Part shown: in pieces, positions 1-11,160 of the stretch | Layout: every line of letters begins with the position of its first letter | How positions within the stretch are numbered: position 1 is the first letter of the stretch | NCBI RefSeq assembly: GCF_027744825.2 | Contig: NC_071348.1 | Span: 1,094,063 to 1,158,062 of the forward strand | Direction: 5' to 3' | Source: Synchiropus splendidus | Lineage: Eukaryota > Chordata > Actinopteri > Syngnathiformes > Callionymidae | Length of the DNA: 64,000 bases | Notes under the pieces: model-generated | Databases searched by the model: none | Told to the model about the DNA's origin: nothing | Seen by the model: only the letters and a program-made list of their open reading frames with translations | Made by a program: the position numbers and the translations under genes

Positions 1-1697
1 GAAAGTATTGAAAGTAGTGACACTGTCAATCCGATCCATCCGTTCCAATGGGACTCGAAGCGTACAAGTCACTCGTCGAACAAAGACGTGGCTCCACTTG
101 AATGAAGCGCATTGACCCGCGTTGCTTCCTGTCGAGCCTTAAATGCGAAGATTCAGCATCAGTTATTGAGCGGCGCGGTGACGGCGGCGTATCGACAGCG
201 GCCGGGTGGTGGCGTTGACAGGGTGAAGGTCAGGGCTGAGGAGTCAGAGTTCACGGCTTCCGTGACAGAAGCGGAATAAAGAGAGGTGGAGGCACGGCGG
301 TAATCACCGCGCGGAGCTGAGCAGCCAAATGTCCAAAGGGTAATGAGATGTTGAGGGACAACGCGCGGCGCGTGAGGTGGCTCAGTCCCATGTGTGTTGG
401 GATCAAACATCTCGCTGGTGATTAGAGCTCCAGGTTGTAACAAGACCATATGCGCCGACCTCGGGAGGAAACGCCTATTGTGGCCATCAAAGAAGATTAA
501 AGGCACCTCCTGGTGAAGTTTGTGATGTGAGCGTCTGAGCTGCTGGGGACTCGGCCCTAGCACGACGGAACGCAACGCGGATGAGTGTGAGTCCAGACGG
601 CAGTGACTTGTAAGGAGGCGACAGAGTTCAACGGCGGGCCGAGTCCTCTTGTCTCCTTGTGTGCCGCGCGCACACATGCACGGCTGCGGGAGGGACAAGA
701 TGGCGACGTGAGGATCAGCGCTTCATGGCCCAGGCGGCCGCCCCATCCTTCCGACTGTCAGCTCCGATCCTTCCCCACAGCAGCGCTGCCTCGGGTGCAC
801 CAAGAGAATGACAGAGACCTTCCATCAGGACTGCACCTGCCAGCGCGGCGCCAAATGCCAGCAAAGACCAACGTGTCGCTGCTTGGCGTAAATGCCATGA
901 AGCGGAGGCCAATTACTGGCTTCAGAGCCGAAGCCAAACTCTCACTGAACAACCAGTGTGTGACAGGACTCGCACACTTGTGCCACACTGCAGAAACTCA
1001 GCGTCGCTCTCGCTCTCTCTCAGAAGGGTCACGCCCCCTGTAGGTGTTGAGTTAACCTGCAGGCTCAGCAGCCAACCTGCTCCGATATGAAGAGGCTGGG
1101 CTCAGACAGGAGGGGCGGGGTCTCACATGATTGGCAGCGCCTCCACGTCACTCCCAAAAGAGAGGGGGAAACGTGGCTGGCGCTTCACTGATGACGTTTT
1201 AGCACCCCCGGTGGTCAGCCGCAGTAAAACTCTTGCTGGTTGCGGTTGACCCCTGTAAACCCCCAGACATGGAAGAGGCGATCCCAGCAGCCCCGTGTGA
1301 GCGGGACACTCTTCTCCATCCATCGGGGTTCGACCACAAAGATCAGTACCAGAGGCTTCTGGCTTCAGGTTACGCAAGTGGTCCAGAAAAGTGATAGCGC
1401 AGCAGATGTCTCCAACTCTGGAAATTGGATTTCACTCCTCACCAGCTGACCAAAGCTCAGCAGCAGGTCTGGACACGGCTGGTCCTCACAGGTCTGTGGC
1501 TAATGCCTTCCTCAAGTCAAGCTTTTTGGGGGCAATCTAAAGTCCAAGTCATTGGTGGTCGTGGCTCCTGACTGGAACTGTGATGTGGAACAAGGCGAGG
1601 GTCACCGGTGCTTTCCATTTGAAGACACCTCAAACCACCATCATCATGTCCACTGCTATGATGCCTGCTGTTTTCCTGCTGCTGTGAGGCCTAATCG
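1..1697. other. Intergenic, CpG-rich left edge, no gene seen
   Basis: No open frame here resembles a known protein and none is bounded by convincing splice sites. About 160-900 is rich in CpG (runs such as GCGGCGCGG and GCCGCGCGCAC) and carries one YY1-like AAGATGGCG at about 699, but the ATG there is followed by a stop after two codons. From about 900 to 1697 the composition is ordinary. The CpG-rich part could be a small CpG island belonging to an unseen transcript, or just GC-rich intergenic DNA. Confidence 0.4.
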
Positions 1698-1944
1698 CCA
1701 GGGTTACAATAGTTATTCATTCCTCTTTGTTTTGATTTAGTTTGGAATTTTTGTCTTTCAAATTCAGTGAGTTCTAATTAGGTTTTAGAGTGGATTGGTT
1801 AGTTTTAGTTTGTTTTTTGAAAAATGCTTAGTTCCACTTAAGTTATTAGTTTCAGTGGTTTAGTTATATAGTTTCAGCTATTAATTTTTTTCCCTTCAAT
1901 ATGAGGAACAGGAACAAGATTAAAGATTGAAATAGGTCACACAA

Positions 1945-1999
<55 letters not shown>
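1945..1999. repeat. (ATT)n microsatellite
   Basis: An essentially perfect ATT trinucleotide run of about 18 units, inside the candidate MITE. Confidence 0.95.
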
Positions 2000-2005
<6 letters not shown>

Positions 2006-2078
2006 CAAAAGAATGGAAAATATTTTTTTTGCTCAACAACCACCATCGCGCTAGTCAGCGTTGTGATGTCAACACAAG

Positions 2079-2086
2079 TGACGTCA
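2079..2086. promoter_or_regulatory. CRE palindrome TGACGTCA
   Basis: A perfect cAMP-response element palindrome lies inside the candidate MITE. The full palindrome is seen directly; binding is not shown. An identical site occurs at 58375-58382. Confidence 0.3.
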
Positions 2087-2776
2087 CGGTCTTGACATGC
2101 CAAAAAACAGAATAAATAAATTCTAAATCATCTCAGAATGCTGCTTTATGAAATAAATAAAGTTGAAAATGAAGGATGATTCTGCCATAATTTTAGTTCA
2201 TTTTGCGTAGTAAACAATCAGTTTCATTCACAGTTAGTTTTCGCTTCATGAAAAACCTTCGTTGTTATTTTTATTTTACAAAAATATATATAAAAATAAT
2301 ATATAATTCCAGTTTCCTGTCATGACTTTTCATGATTATAATGACCTTGGGAATCACACGTGATTGTGTGAGATTTCCAGGTGGTGAACAACCTCCATTG
2401 TGGCGCGACAGAATCATCATTGTTGGTTCATGTCACAGACATAGTGTAATGTTTACCCCTTGATCATGTCTCTCATTGTGTCATAAACATTTTAGAAATG
2501 ATATGTTTTAATAGAAGTTGCAGAACCAGCCTCACTGTCTGCAAACATGTGGTGGAAACGTAGGTCTAAACATGAGAGGGTCAAAAACAGCATGAAAAAT
2601 GTCCAAAAAAGAGTGTTTTCTTTGTGTTATTTTGTACCTGGCCAGTTAAAGAGGACACGGATCGCTGCTGAGGTGTTTCCATGTGTGTGTATGAAGCGTT
2701 GGAAACACGTATCAGGCGACATCGGGGTCACAAATATAATGAGCGCGCTCTGCGTGAGCGGGGCGTGCGAGACCGG

Positions 2777-2778
<2 letters not shown>

Positions 2779-2812
<34 letters not shown>
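2779..2812. repeat. (CA)17 microsatellite
   Basis: A perfect CA dinucleotide run of 34 bp, followed by a C-rich stretch. Confidence 0.97.
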
Positions 2813-2814
<2 letters not shown>

Positions 2815-3447
2815 GGTCCCCCCGCCCCCCGGAGCAGCGTACATATAGGCGACATGTTGGCACTGATTAGGGCGGACAGCTCGCCCCCTGCACGTCGACG
2901 GCCCAGACAGGATGGCTTGGTGCCAGCAGGGCTGTGAGGTCCGAGCCTGTGTGTGTGTGTCTGCCTCAAGTGTCCTGCTGGGAGAATGGCTGCATGTTAT
3001 GAACAAACAGGCCAAAACAAACAGAAATACAGACGACGGGAAGGAGCCCAGGAACGTCGAGGGATGTCATGTGACACAAACTTTCTCAGACATTAACACA
3101 CACACACCAAGTTTATGCGCGACAGAGACCAGTGGTGAAATATGAAGCCCTGGAAATCAATAGCAGGTCACAGGTCAAGCACCCTCTTCCAGCCATATGC
3201 TGCACTCACACAGACTCACAAGGCTCTGGGAGTCTGTGCCAGTGAGGACGTGTGTGTCAGACTCACATCTGCTGAGCAGACTTTAGAAAGACAGAGGGCA
3301 CGAGCTGCCATTCACACACTCACACACACACCTCGCACTGCACACGCACACTTACCTGCTGGGCCCCTGTTGCTGGCTGCTCTAGCTGGTTTCCTCCCTG
3401 AGATAGTCCACGCATGGAATGGGATTAGCATCAAGTTGATTTCAAAG

Positions 3448-3479
3448 TGCACACACACACGCACACACGCACACACACA
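3448..3479. repeat. Interrupted (CA)n/(CG) microsatellite
   Basis: A compound CA run interrupted by CG steps (CACACACACGCACACACGC). Confidence 0.9.
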
Positions 3480-6029
3480 GAGAGCTATTTAAAAGAATCA
3501 GTCCACAGACGGAGAAGCCACGGTTCTGATGCTGAGAGAACGGGCTGCATCAGAGAGTCATGACCCCAGTCAGGGGAAACACTGGATTCAACAGACAGGT
3601 CCCAGAAAGCAACAGCAAAGTACAGGACTTGAGGGTCGCCATCCGTCCACTGCATTAAAAAAGGTTTTTCAAAATTTTTTTTTCTTTGTTTACATCATAT
3701 TTGCAGCAGCTAAAGCTGGAGTTTTGCTGACTCCAGATTTCTCTAAATAATATTACAGAAAAAAACCTTACAATTACATTGTCAAACAAGTGAGGAAAGT
3801 CAGTGAAAGATAATTACATGAACTTTTATTTATTCAAGGGACTTGAAAATCAATATAAATATATTCAACATCATATCTTTATTGTTGTTTCATGGTCATT
3901 TGTACTTTAGTGTAAGAAGAATGTATGTGGTTTAAATAGACAAACAGAATTGATGAAAAACAATTTGGGCAGAGTATAACATGTTTTCTGTCAGACAATA
4001 AAATAAATAAATAGACAGAATTCAAAACTCGCAAAAACATAATTAAACTATATAAAAATATATCAAATAAATCACTCGAGAGCAAGTAAACGTATACAAT
4101 ATTCCACAAAAAAGGCTCTAAATATTCATTGTTAGAAGGATCAGTAAACATGGCACCTGTGGTGAATGTGATGGACGTATCTTGACTAAAGAACAACGCT
4201 GTGGTTGGACCCCGGTGCGACTGAAGAGCAAGGAGACAAGCGAGCCGTTTCTCTACAGTTGGAGAACTATATGAAAAATGGATGAGCATCTATAACAGGC
4301 CCTCACTCCGATGTTTGTCATGTGTCTCCAGCATCTCTGGGAAGCGACAGATGGATGGTGATGAGGGGTGGGGGGGCTGAGAGGGAGGATTCCGGGGGGT
4401 GTTAGCTTCATTCATATCTTTTTATCTGCTTCTAATCTACATCTAAATTCTGCGCTGCCATATGCTCACCTGCAGGGGGATTGAACATACGCTCGGAAAC
4501 GCACAGCGAGACTGCGGGCCAACGTCGAAGGAGACTGGAAATGGAGTCAAGTCTGGAAGTGAATGAGGAGAAAGGAGAAAGGATTTAAGGATGGGCTTAA
4601 ATCAAAGTACCAACCCAAAACCAACAAGAGCAAGTTCTCTCCCGTCGGAATCGTAGCCCCAGCCGTACAGCCCAAGATCCCCTGCTCGCTGGCACAAGAG
4701 TCCCTCACTGGAGTAAGAATTCCTCTGTGGCTGGGTGCTCGAGTCGAGAGTCGAGGGTCTCCCCCAAAAATCATCCGAATTGGTTTAACGGCCAGTTGCT
4801 CCAGCCACAATTTTGTTTTTCCGCCAGGCGTGCCGTCTCCTCACAGCTGATGGGTTGAAACATTCCGATGGGGGTTTTTAAGTGCTTGTGTACGGCTGGT
4901 TTTTAGCTGCTAAATCTTTCATGTTCTCCCATGAATAGCTGATCTGCTGAGATCAGGCCACTCCAGAACCTCCACCCTGCTCTGCCTCTGGTCAGCGGCT
5001 CGCTCCGATCCGTCACGCAGACCCCCGTCCAAACTTGGTCTGGCTGGAGCTGACGTGGCATGAGCACTCACCGAGGACAGGCCTGCTCACGCCATCGCAC
5101 CCGGGTTCTCCTGCTGCTCACCAGTTTCAGGAGACTGTAACTTGGTCGGATCTAGGATCAGTGTCTCCACGCATCCAGGTGCGTCCTCACAAGGCCAGCA
5201 CAAAACTACACACCATTTGCTTCATCATCATGTTTCCATTTGAATTCCATCTCATTGGTTCTTTAAGGTCTTCATCTTCTACTCTTCTCTGTTTTGGTTT
5301 TTTGGTTTCTTCTTCGCCAAAATAGATGAGAAAAACACGTTGGAAAAAAGACCTCGTAATTAAATGCCTTTAGTGTCATTGGCTGCCTTAGTTTTCTTAC
5401 AAAGATATTTCCATATTCAGGATTCATATTGAGAATATCTTCATCTTCATGTCATAATATCATATCATATATAACATCTACAATGGCTGGGAAAACCTTC
5501 CTGCCGTTTCACAGCCTTCCATGAAAGAACATTGGATTCAAGGTGGCCTCTTAAACCTGTTTGTTACTGAGTAAACACCAGGGGAAAGCTTAGTGGGGAA
5601 AACATTTCAACTCTTTTCTCACTAAATTCAAACGTTGCTTTTTAGTTTTGCCTCCGAAAACCTTTCCTATATTCAGCAGCAGGTGCCCCTTCGGACAAAT
5701 GAGGCAGTTTCAAAGCTGTTTGCAGAAACACCATGAAATGCATGCACTTTGAAAATGTAGTTTCATGTGAAGGTTTGTTTTTTTTTCTCCTCCAAATCAA
5801 CTGGAGTGGGTGTCGGGATGCCCCACAGGCCTCGCCTTGATCCGGAGTGGAGGTATATGCACAGAGCCGGCGTGTTGATCCCCTCACACACACACGAAGA
5901 CAGGGATTGATATGGGGGTTCTTCACACAGATGGGGGGGGGGATCATTTGTGAGCAGGCCCGTGTCACACACACACACGTGCACGCACGGGCGGGCCGGG
6001 CCTGCCTGTCTGCCACGGGTGTCAGTACA

Positions 6030-6110
6030 TGTAAAAGGTCTCAGCATAAATGGGATTAATGCCGTCTCTCTCCCATCGGCAATCATTAAGCATTCTGTTT
6101 AAAGCGCAAA
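6030..6110. other. CNE-like block
   Basis: A low-CpG, low-repeat stretch carries GGGATTAAT (OTX/bicoid-like), AATCATTAAG and a TTTAAAGCGC string close together. Composition and site density resemble vertebrate conserved non-coding elements. No alignment could be run, so this is a guess from texture only. Confidence 0.2.
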
Positions 6111-6233
6111 CACACTCAAAATAAACGCACTTCCACTCTCCCCTGCTGCTGTAAATTATTCAAAGAAAAAAAAATTAAAGGGAAGAGAAAAGAAGCGAGA
6201 TAGTCGGGGGTCGGGGGGGTTCCTCCACCCGAG

Positions 6234-6253
6234 GAGCAGCAGCAGCAGCAGCA
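6234..6253. repeat. (AGC)n microsatellite
   Basis: A short perfect AGC/CAG run of about 20 bp in non-coding DNA. Confidence 0.9.
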
Positions 6254-7869
6254 GATACATGCATGGAAGTGAGTGAGTTGGGCTGCTGAATCCTGAACTG
6301 GGTCGGGTTTGGAGCAGAGAAGCTCTGTCTGCTGACACCTGGGAGCAAAGACGACACGGAGACGAGCCGTGGGAACAAAACTGAAGCATTGGAGCGAGGT
6401 CACCCAAGTCCACTGGGAATCACGGCAATGTTCCGGTGCCATTGGACTCATCTTCACTTGAAACGTGTCCCTGACCAGAGGAAGGTCATTTGCACAACAT
6501 TAAGAAAACGATGTTCTCCAGAAAATATTAGTAAAGTCGGTGTCTCGCCACATCATAACAGAGTAGCCCAGCTAAGACTCCCAACTGTGGCAGTGCTTTA
6601 CGGTTGTTCACAGACGCTACAAATCAAAGTTGCATTAAAAAAGTGAAAACCATATATAACAAGTTTGACTTCATTGTTTTGACCCACGAAGGCGAAGGCT
6701 CAGTCAGGCCGAGTGTCCGCTCCATGAACATGGATGGTCAGAAGTGTCCATGGTACCAACTCTTCACCACACAAGTCCACCACGAGCTGTCTGCGGCCTA
6801 AACTGGATTCACCATCATCGGACTGGGCGGGGCGACACACAAGTCCAGTCAGAGATGCTCCATTGAAGAAGATGACTCACTTCACTGGATAAAAAAAAGG
6901 TGGTGAGACAGAGATGGCTGTTCCTCCTCCTGGACTTGTGTTGGTGAGTTCAAGTGCTTTCTCCTGACGTTGATTCCGGACATTAGGAGAGGAATTCATA
7001 TTTGGAATATAGAGAAATCACGTCACATGTGACGGTGTTTGATCCGCCGTCTTTTGATCATCACGTTGGAGACTCCCACTTTCCTCTTTCTCTCACGCAA
7101 CTCAGTGAACCCCCCTCCCCCCCGTGTCAGTGAGCCAGCCTGGTTCGTAGGTCCCACTGTTGTGTGTCAAACCTCCAGCCGCAGCAGTCATTCAGATCTA
7201 ATTCTCGCTCCTATGAAAGGAAATCCAGACCATTAATACCAATCAGATCCTCTTTTCATCGCCGACGAGTCAAAGCTCTGGAGTTAAAAAGGTCAGCGGA
7301 CGGTCACGCTTGGATCTGAAGTCACCCCCTGATGACATCAGACAGTGGCAAGCCAGCGTTGCGCCTGGGTCCGATCCGAGCGCGGGGTTCTGCGTGTTGG
7401 ACCAGTCAGTCAACAACAACATGAGCTACCAACCTGGACGCACCCAGCTGGGCTCAGTTGGCAGTTCCAGTGGAGTCACCTGGGGTGGCAGGTTCAGAGG
7501 TCGTGGTCTCTCCGCTGTGCACCTGTGCCTCCATGTCGGTCGTTCTTGGTCAGTGATACAGTTGGTTATGACATAAACACACTGTGGTATTGCCTCCTTG
7601 GAGAGTCTTCACACAGGCGGCGCCGTAAGATCCAGGAACAAGTCTGGAGTTTTGTGCTTTCATTGAAGATACACAGAGAGGAAGTGGATTTGTTTGAAGC
7701 ACATGACTCAGCAGTGACAAGACAACAGGCGACTGTTCGCATCTACTGCAGCAAACACCCCACTTGCTTGGATCTGAGCTCCTGAACTAAACTCCGGGTT
7801 ATTGAGCTCTATGCATGACAACACTGTAACAACACGGTAGCTACCGCACGCCTCACTCCATTCATGCAG
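6254..7869. other. Intergenic, nothing recognised
   Basis: I see no exon, RNA gene or repeat of note here. Open frames are short, overlap on both strands and have no family resemblance. Confidence 0.45.
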
Positions 7870-8600
7870 CTCCATGTTGTGGTTTGCTTATGCATTGTTT
7901 TCCACTCAGCTCATTTATTATGAAACATTCTTTTGTCCTTTATTAAAGCGCTTAATTAGCAGCGCTACATTTAAAATTCACACCAAAACAAGCGCGACCC
8001 CAGGGCCACTGGGCTCCATAAATCAGAGCATTGATGCTGACGCGGCAGCACACAGGGAGGCCTGGTGTTGGGCGGCGGGAAGCTGGGACCCAGTATTGCA
8101 GGTCTGAAATATAGAATGTGCAACAACAGCAGCGCAAACGGCGAGGAGTCTTTAATTGAAAGGGTGTATAATTGATAGCTGAGTGTTGACCACATGAGCA
8201 TCGGCGCACAGGAGGAGGCTCCTAGCAAGGTGAGCTCTGTTCTGATCGATGGCGTGTGATGTCAGTTTGAACGCCGGCGCTCGGATGTGCCGCTCCCCTC
8301 ATCAAAGTGAATTAACAAGTCTGATTTAAGTCACATGTAATATGCAGCCACGCTGACATGAAACACACTACATCCATAGATTCTTTTTTTTCCAATTAGC
8401 TGTGACTTTGCTGTGGTTAATTGCATTTCTCTGGGTTCAAAAGGCAGATAGGACCACATTTCCAACTGCAGATAGAAATTCCACTTATCTGCTCAGTGAT
8501 ATATGGAGATGAAACGGCAAATTCTTCAGCCATTTTCTGCTAATATAGGACTTTATTCAAATCGTAATTGCACGATTAAGTTATCAAGTGCAGGAGTGGT
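7870..8600. promoter_or_regulatory. Candidate conserved non-coding enhancer cluster
   Basis: This block combines many developmental transcription-factor-like sites and no simple repeats. At 7947-7966 a homeodomain core TAATTA sits between two AGCGCT boxes. ATCAAAG (TCF/LEF type) is at 8301-8307 and TTAATTGCAT at 8417-8426. Three GCAGATA sites (GATA type) lie at 8444-8450, 8468-8474 and, inverted as TATCTGC, at 8486-8492. GTAATTGCACGATTAAG closes the block at about 8565. It lies about 27 kb beyond the cdkal1 stop codon, where SOX4-directed regulatory elements would be expected. Function is inferred from motif density, not conservation. Confidence 0.35.
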
Positions 8601-9999
8601 GTTCGCCTGCACACTGGGGACGGGGGCAAATTCATCGTACACGATATCCCGCCAAACACAACCTCCACCATGACAATTCTGCATCTCACCATAAATTCCA
8701 TAAACACGTGACACACAGGCTGCATTGGACATTCGTGAACATGATGAGAGCGCGACGGCGCGAACCTTTGATCATGACACTGGTCGACTCTGACTCTCTG
8801 GATCCCTGTTTCTTTGATGAGGTGGAGTGGTCCTCATAGGTTCTCTGAGGTGCTCCTCTGCCTTGGTTCACATCAACACATGCAGCTCTCCCGCTGCCAA
8901 GGTGACAACACTTGGATATTGGACGTATTGGTGGCGTCCTCTTCCACGTCCCCATGAGGCTTCACTGATGGAGGACACACTCTCACAGGCAGCGCTAATG
9001 CTAGGAGCCGCCATCAGTTAGGGACCGTCAACAAATTCTAAAGCCTCAAAGTCTGAGTGACGGTTTTTCATCACACAAGACAAAGGACTGACAGTTTGTA
9101 TCATCTGGAGAATAGAATCTTTTATATCATTTATTGAGATACAGCAGACAGACGGCTCAATTTAACCCCCAAACAAAATGACCAGGTTCTACGAGAGACA
9201 GGAAACATTGAATTTCTCATCTCTACACTTAACTATTAGCGTACAACATAGTGTGCACAACACATGGAATAGAATGAAAATGGATCGTGATAATTATCGC
9301 TGTGACAGCTTTTTTTTTTGTCCATGTGGCCCATCCCTACTGCGCACTGTTCTCCTCAATCTTTGACCTCCAAATTCCTGCCCAGTGAGCGGCGCCTGAA
9401 GGAAGCTTCCCGAGCTCAGACGACCACTTGGGCCTCCAGCCGTGGGCTTTGATGAAATATAGTTCAAGGCGATCGCATCCATACCTTCTTCTCATCTCCA
9501 TCTTCTCTCTGGCCTTCTTTTCATTCATAAGTCATGGTACACAGCGAGACTCATCAATAAGCCACCGTGCTCTGTGAGTAAAGCAACATGGTCATAAATG
9601 TTATCATTAGCTTCGAGGTGCGGCGGCGGTGGCGGGATCATGCATCAGCCGTATCTCTGTGCGATTGTGCTGTGGAACGACAGAGGAGAGGAGGCCGACT
9701 GAGCGTCGTCCCGAACATGTTTGAAGTGTGTTTATGTCTCTGATGGAGCGTGTGAAGACGGTCCGGAGACCTGAGGCGGACGTGGCCTCTTCACCGTGAG
9801 CATGTTGTGTATGATAATCCCACCAGAGCAGTGTGTGCGCAGAGGAACTTTTCATCTACCAACCACAGCCTCAGTTACTTCCACGCACCTCTGTCACCAA
9901 ACTGCTTGTCGAAAACCTGCTGAGACAGCAGTGACGACTGCAACTGCCTGCCCTCAATTTGCTGTTGCGGGACATGATCTCATGTTAATTTCACTTTGG
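8601..9999. other. Intergenic, nothing recognised
   Basis: There is no supportable exon, RNA or mobile element. The sequence is of mixed composition with short frames only. Confidence 0.45.
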
Positions 10000-10520
10000 C
10001 ATGAGAGGTAAATTAAAGATGTCAATATTTCTGCCATGTTGCGCCTTTATTGAGGCCGTAATAAGTGTTATGCATGTACTGAAGTCAGTGGAGTTGTTGA
10101 GAAACTCAACATTTGACTCCACCACAGCAGGTGTGTTTATCGTTCTATTTCACTTCCTCCATTCACCGTCTGACTTGTGTTTGAACTGGAAATATCACCC
10201 AGATTCACTTTCCTTTTTTCGAGGTTCCAGTTTTGCGCCAAAGACATTAGCGGCAAGACAAATAAAAAAGATTTACCTTCTTTATTTATGATCACATTTG
10301 CATGAAAGAGAGACCGGCCTGATGATCATGAGGTGCTGATGTGTCCTTGAGCAAGATGATGGTGCCACCTCTCGGGGTGAGCGGCCCCATTAACTTGATT
10401 AAATTTCCATGGTCCCGCTGCCACATTCAGCCACATCTCAGGAGCGCTCTTCTAATTACTCAGCCATCTCATAAAGCCAGCCGCGTCCATTAATTCCGAA
10501 AGGAAGAAATAATATTATTT
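10000..10520. promoter_or_regulatory. Candidate conserved non-coding block
   Basis: Clustered AT-core motifs sit in a moderately GC background: GTAATAAGTGTTATGCATG near 10058, an octamer ATTTGCAT at 10296-10303, TTAACTTGATTAAATTTCC near 10391, CTAATTACTCAGCC near 10452, and a perfect AATAATATTATT palindrome at about 10508-10519. It contains no simple repeat apart from that palindrome. Enhancer function is an inference from motif clustering and position in the gene-free flank. Confidence 0.28.
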
Positions 10521-10703
10521 CTCTTTCAAGGCGCGCGTCCTGTTGTGAGCATGAGAGAAGCCAAGTTCACGGGGTTCAAACCAGCCGCAGTGGCGGTCGG
10601 GAGGTCAGACCGGGGGCCGGCACCTGCAACATATGAATGAATCCACTGCGGCTGAGTTGTTGGTGGAGCGCGGCTCCTCCGTCCCTCCCCTGATAGATGG
10701 GTG

Positions 10704-10715
10704 GCACCAGGGGGC
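10704..10715 (+). promoter_or_regulatory. CTCF-like motif
   Basis: GCACCAGGGGGC matches 11 of 12 positions of the CTCF core CCASYAGRKGGC; the first base differs. It is oriented forward. It may pair with the reverse-oriented perfect core at 22254-22265. Single-motif matches are common by chance. Confidence 0.3.
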
Positions 10716-10989
10716 ATCATGGGAAGGGATAAAGGAAGATGACACACGCCGCTTCATAGATTTGAAAGCATGTGTTTCATATTCAGCCGGTCTGTGGTCA
10801 AACATTTTCCCGTAACCTAATGGACGTTTGGCCGCTGCGCCGGCTTTTAACTCCGAAGCTGAGAGTGATGAGCGAGCCGTTTAATCCGCGTCCTTTTGCT
10901 TCACTCGCTCTGAAGTCAGCTGAAATATTCATGTGTAACTTCAACAGCCACGGTTGGAAGTGAAACCTCAGCGTCCGCGGGATCCCTCT

Positions 10990-11160
10990 CCGGTCGGAGG
11001 TGGGTGACGCCATCAACGGTTGCTAGCGCCAGGAAAACACCTTGAAGCCACAGCCGCGCCGTCGCCAATTTAATTTCCATACGCTTATGCTAATCACCCT
11101 GAAATAATCCAGCTAATTTAGAGCGATGCAAATGAGCTGCAGGTTAGGTTCATTAGGAGA
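10990..11160. promoter_or_regulatory. Candidate CNE with POU octamers and an X-box-like site
   Basis: The block contains CGGTTGCTAGC (RFX X-box half-site type, about 11017), CCAATTTAATTTCC, the octamer variant ATGCTAAT (11087-11094), AGCTAATTTA (about 11111) and a perfect octamer ATGCAAAT (11126-11133), ending in GTTCATTAGG. No repeats or coding signals are present. The texture is typical of vertebrate developmental enhancers and it sits in the flank expected to serve sox4. This is inferred from motifs only. Confidence 0.35.

Larger units (their letters stand above)
1698..2349. mobile_element. Candidate non-autonomous DNA transposon (MITE)
   Basis: The AT-rich block opens with CCAGGGTTACAATAGTTATT (1698-1717) and closes with a sequence whose reverse complement begins CCAAGGTCATTATAATCATG (2330-2349). 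About 12 of 20 positions agree, so this is a decayed terminal inverted repeat. Both ends resemble the CAGGGTTATTATAGTTA-type ends of an abundant fish repeat whose interior is made of TTAGTTTTAGTTT strings, as seen here at 1735-1870 and 2190-2280. An (ATT)n microsatellite has expanded inside. No target-site duplication is evident and no transposase frame is present. Confidence 0.4.
2350..6029. other. Intergenic, CA-repeat rich, no gene seen
   Basis: This stretch has no supportable coding exon. It contains many short CA/TG tracts (2779-2812, 2949-2960, 3448-3479, 5883-5895, 5970-5982) whose translations give the Cys-Val and Thr-His runs seen in local open frames. About 3750-4130 is AT-rich with scattered AATAAA-like strings on both strands but no recognisable gene end. 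The 136-codon minus-strand frame at 3879-4289 falls in this AT-rich DNA and matches nothing known to me. Confidence 0.5.

Noticed and set aside
3879..4289. 136-codon minus-strand hydrophobic frame
   Set aside because: AT-rich DNA yields Phe/Leu/Ile/Tyr-rich peptides; no family match.
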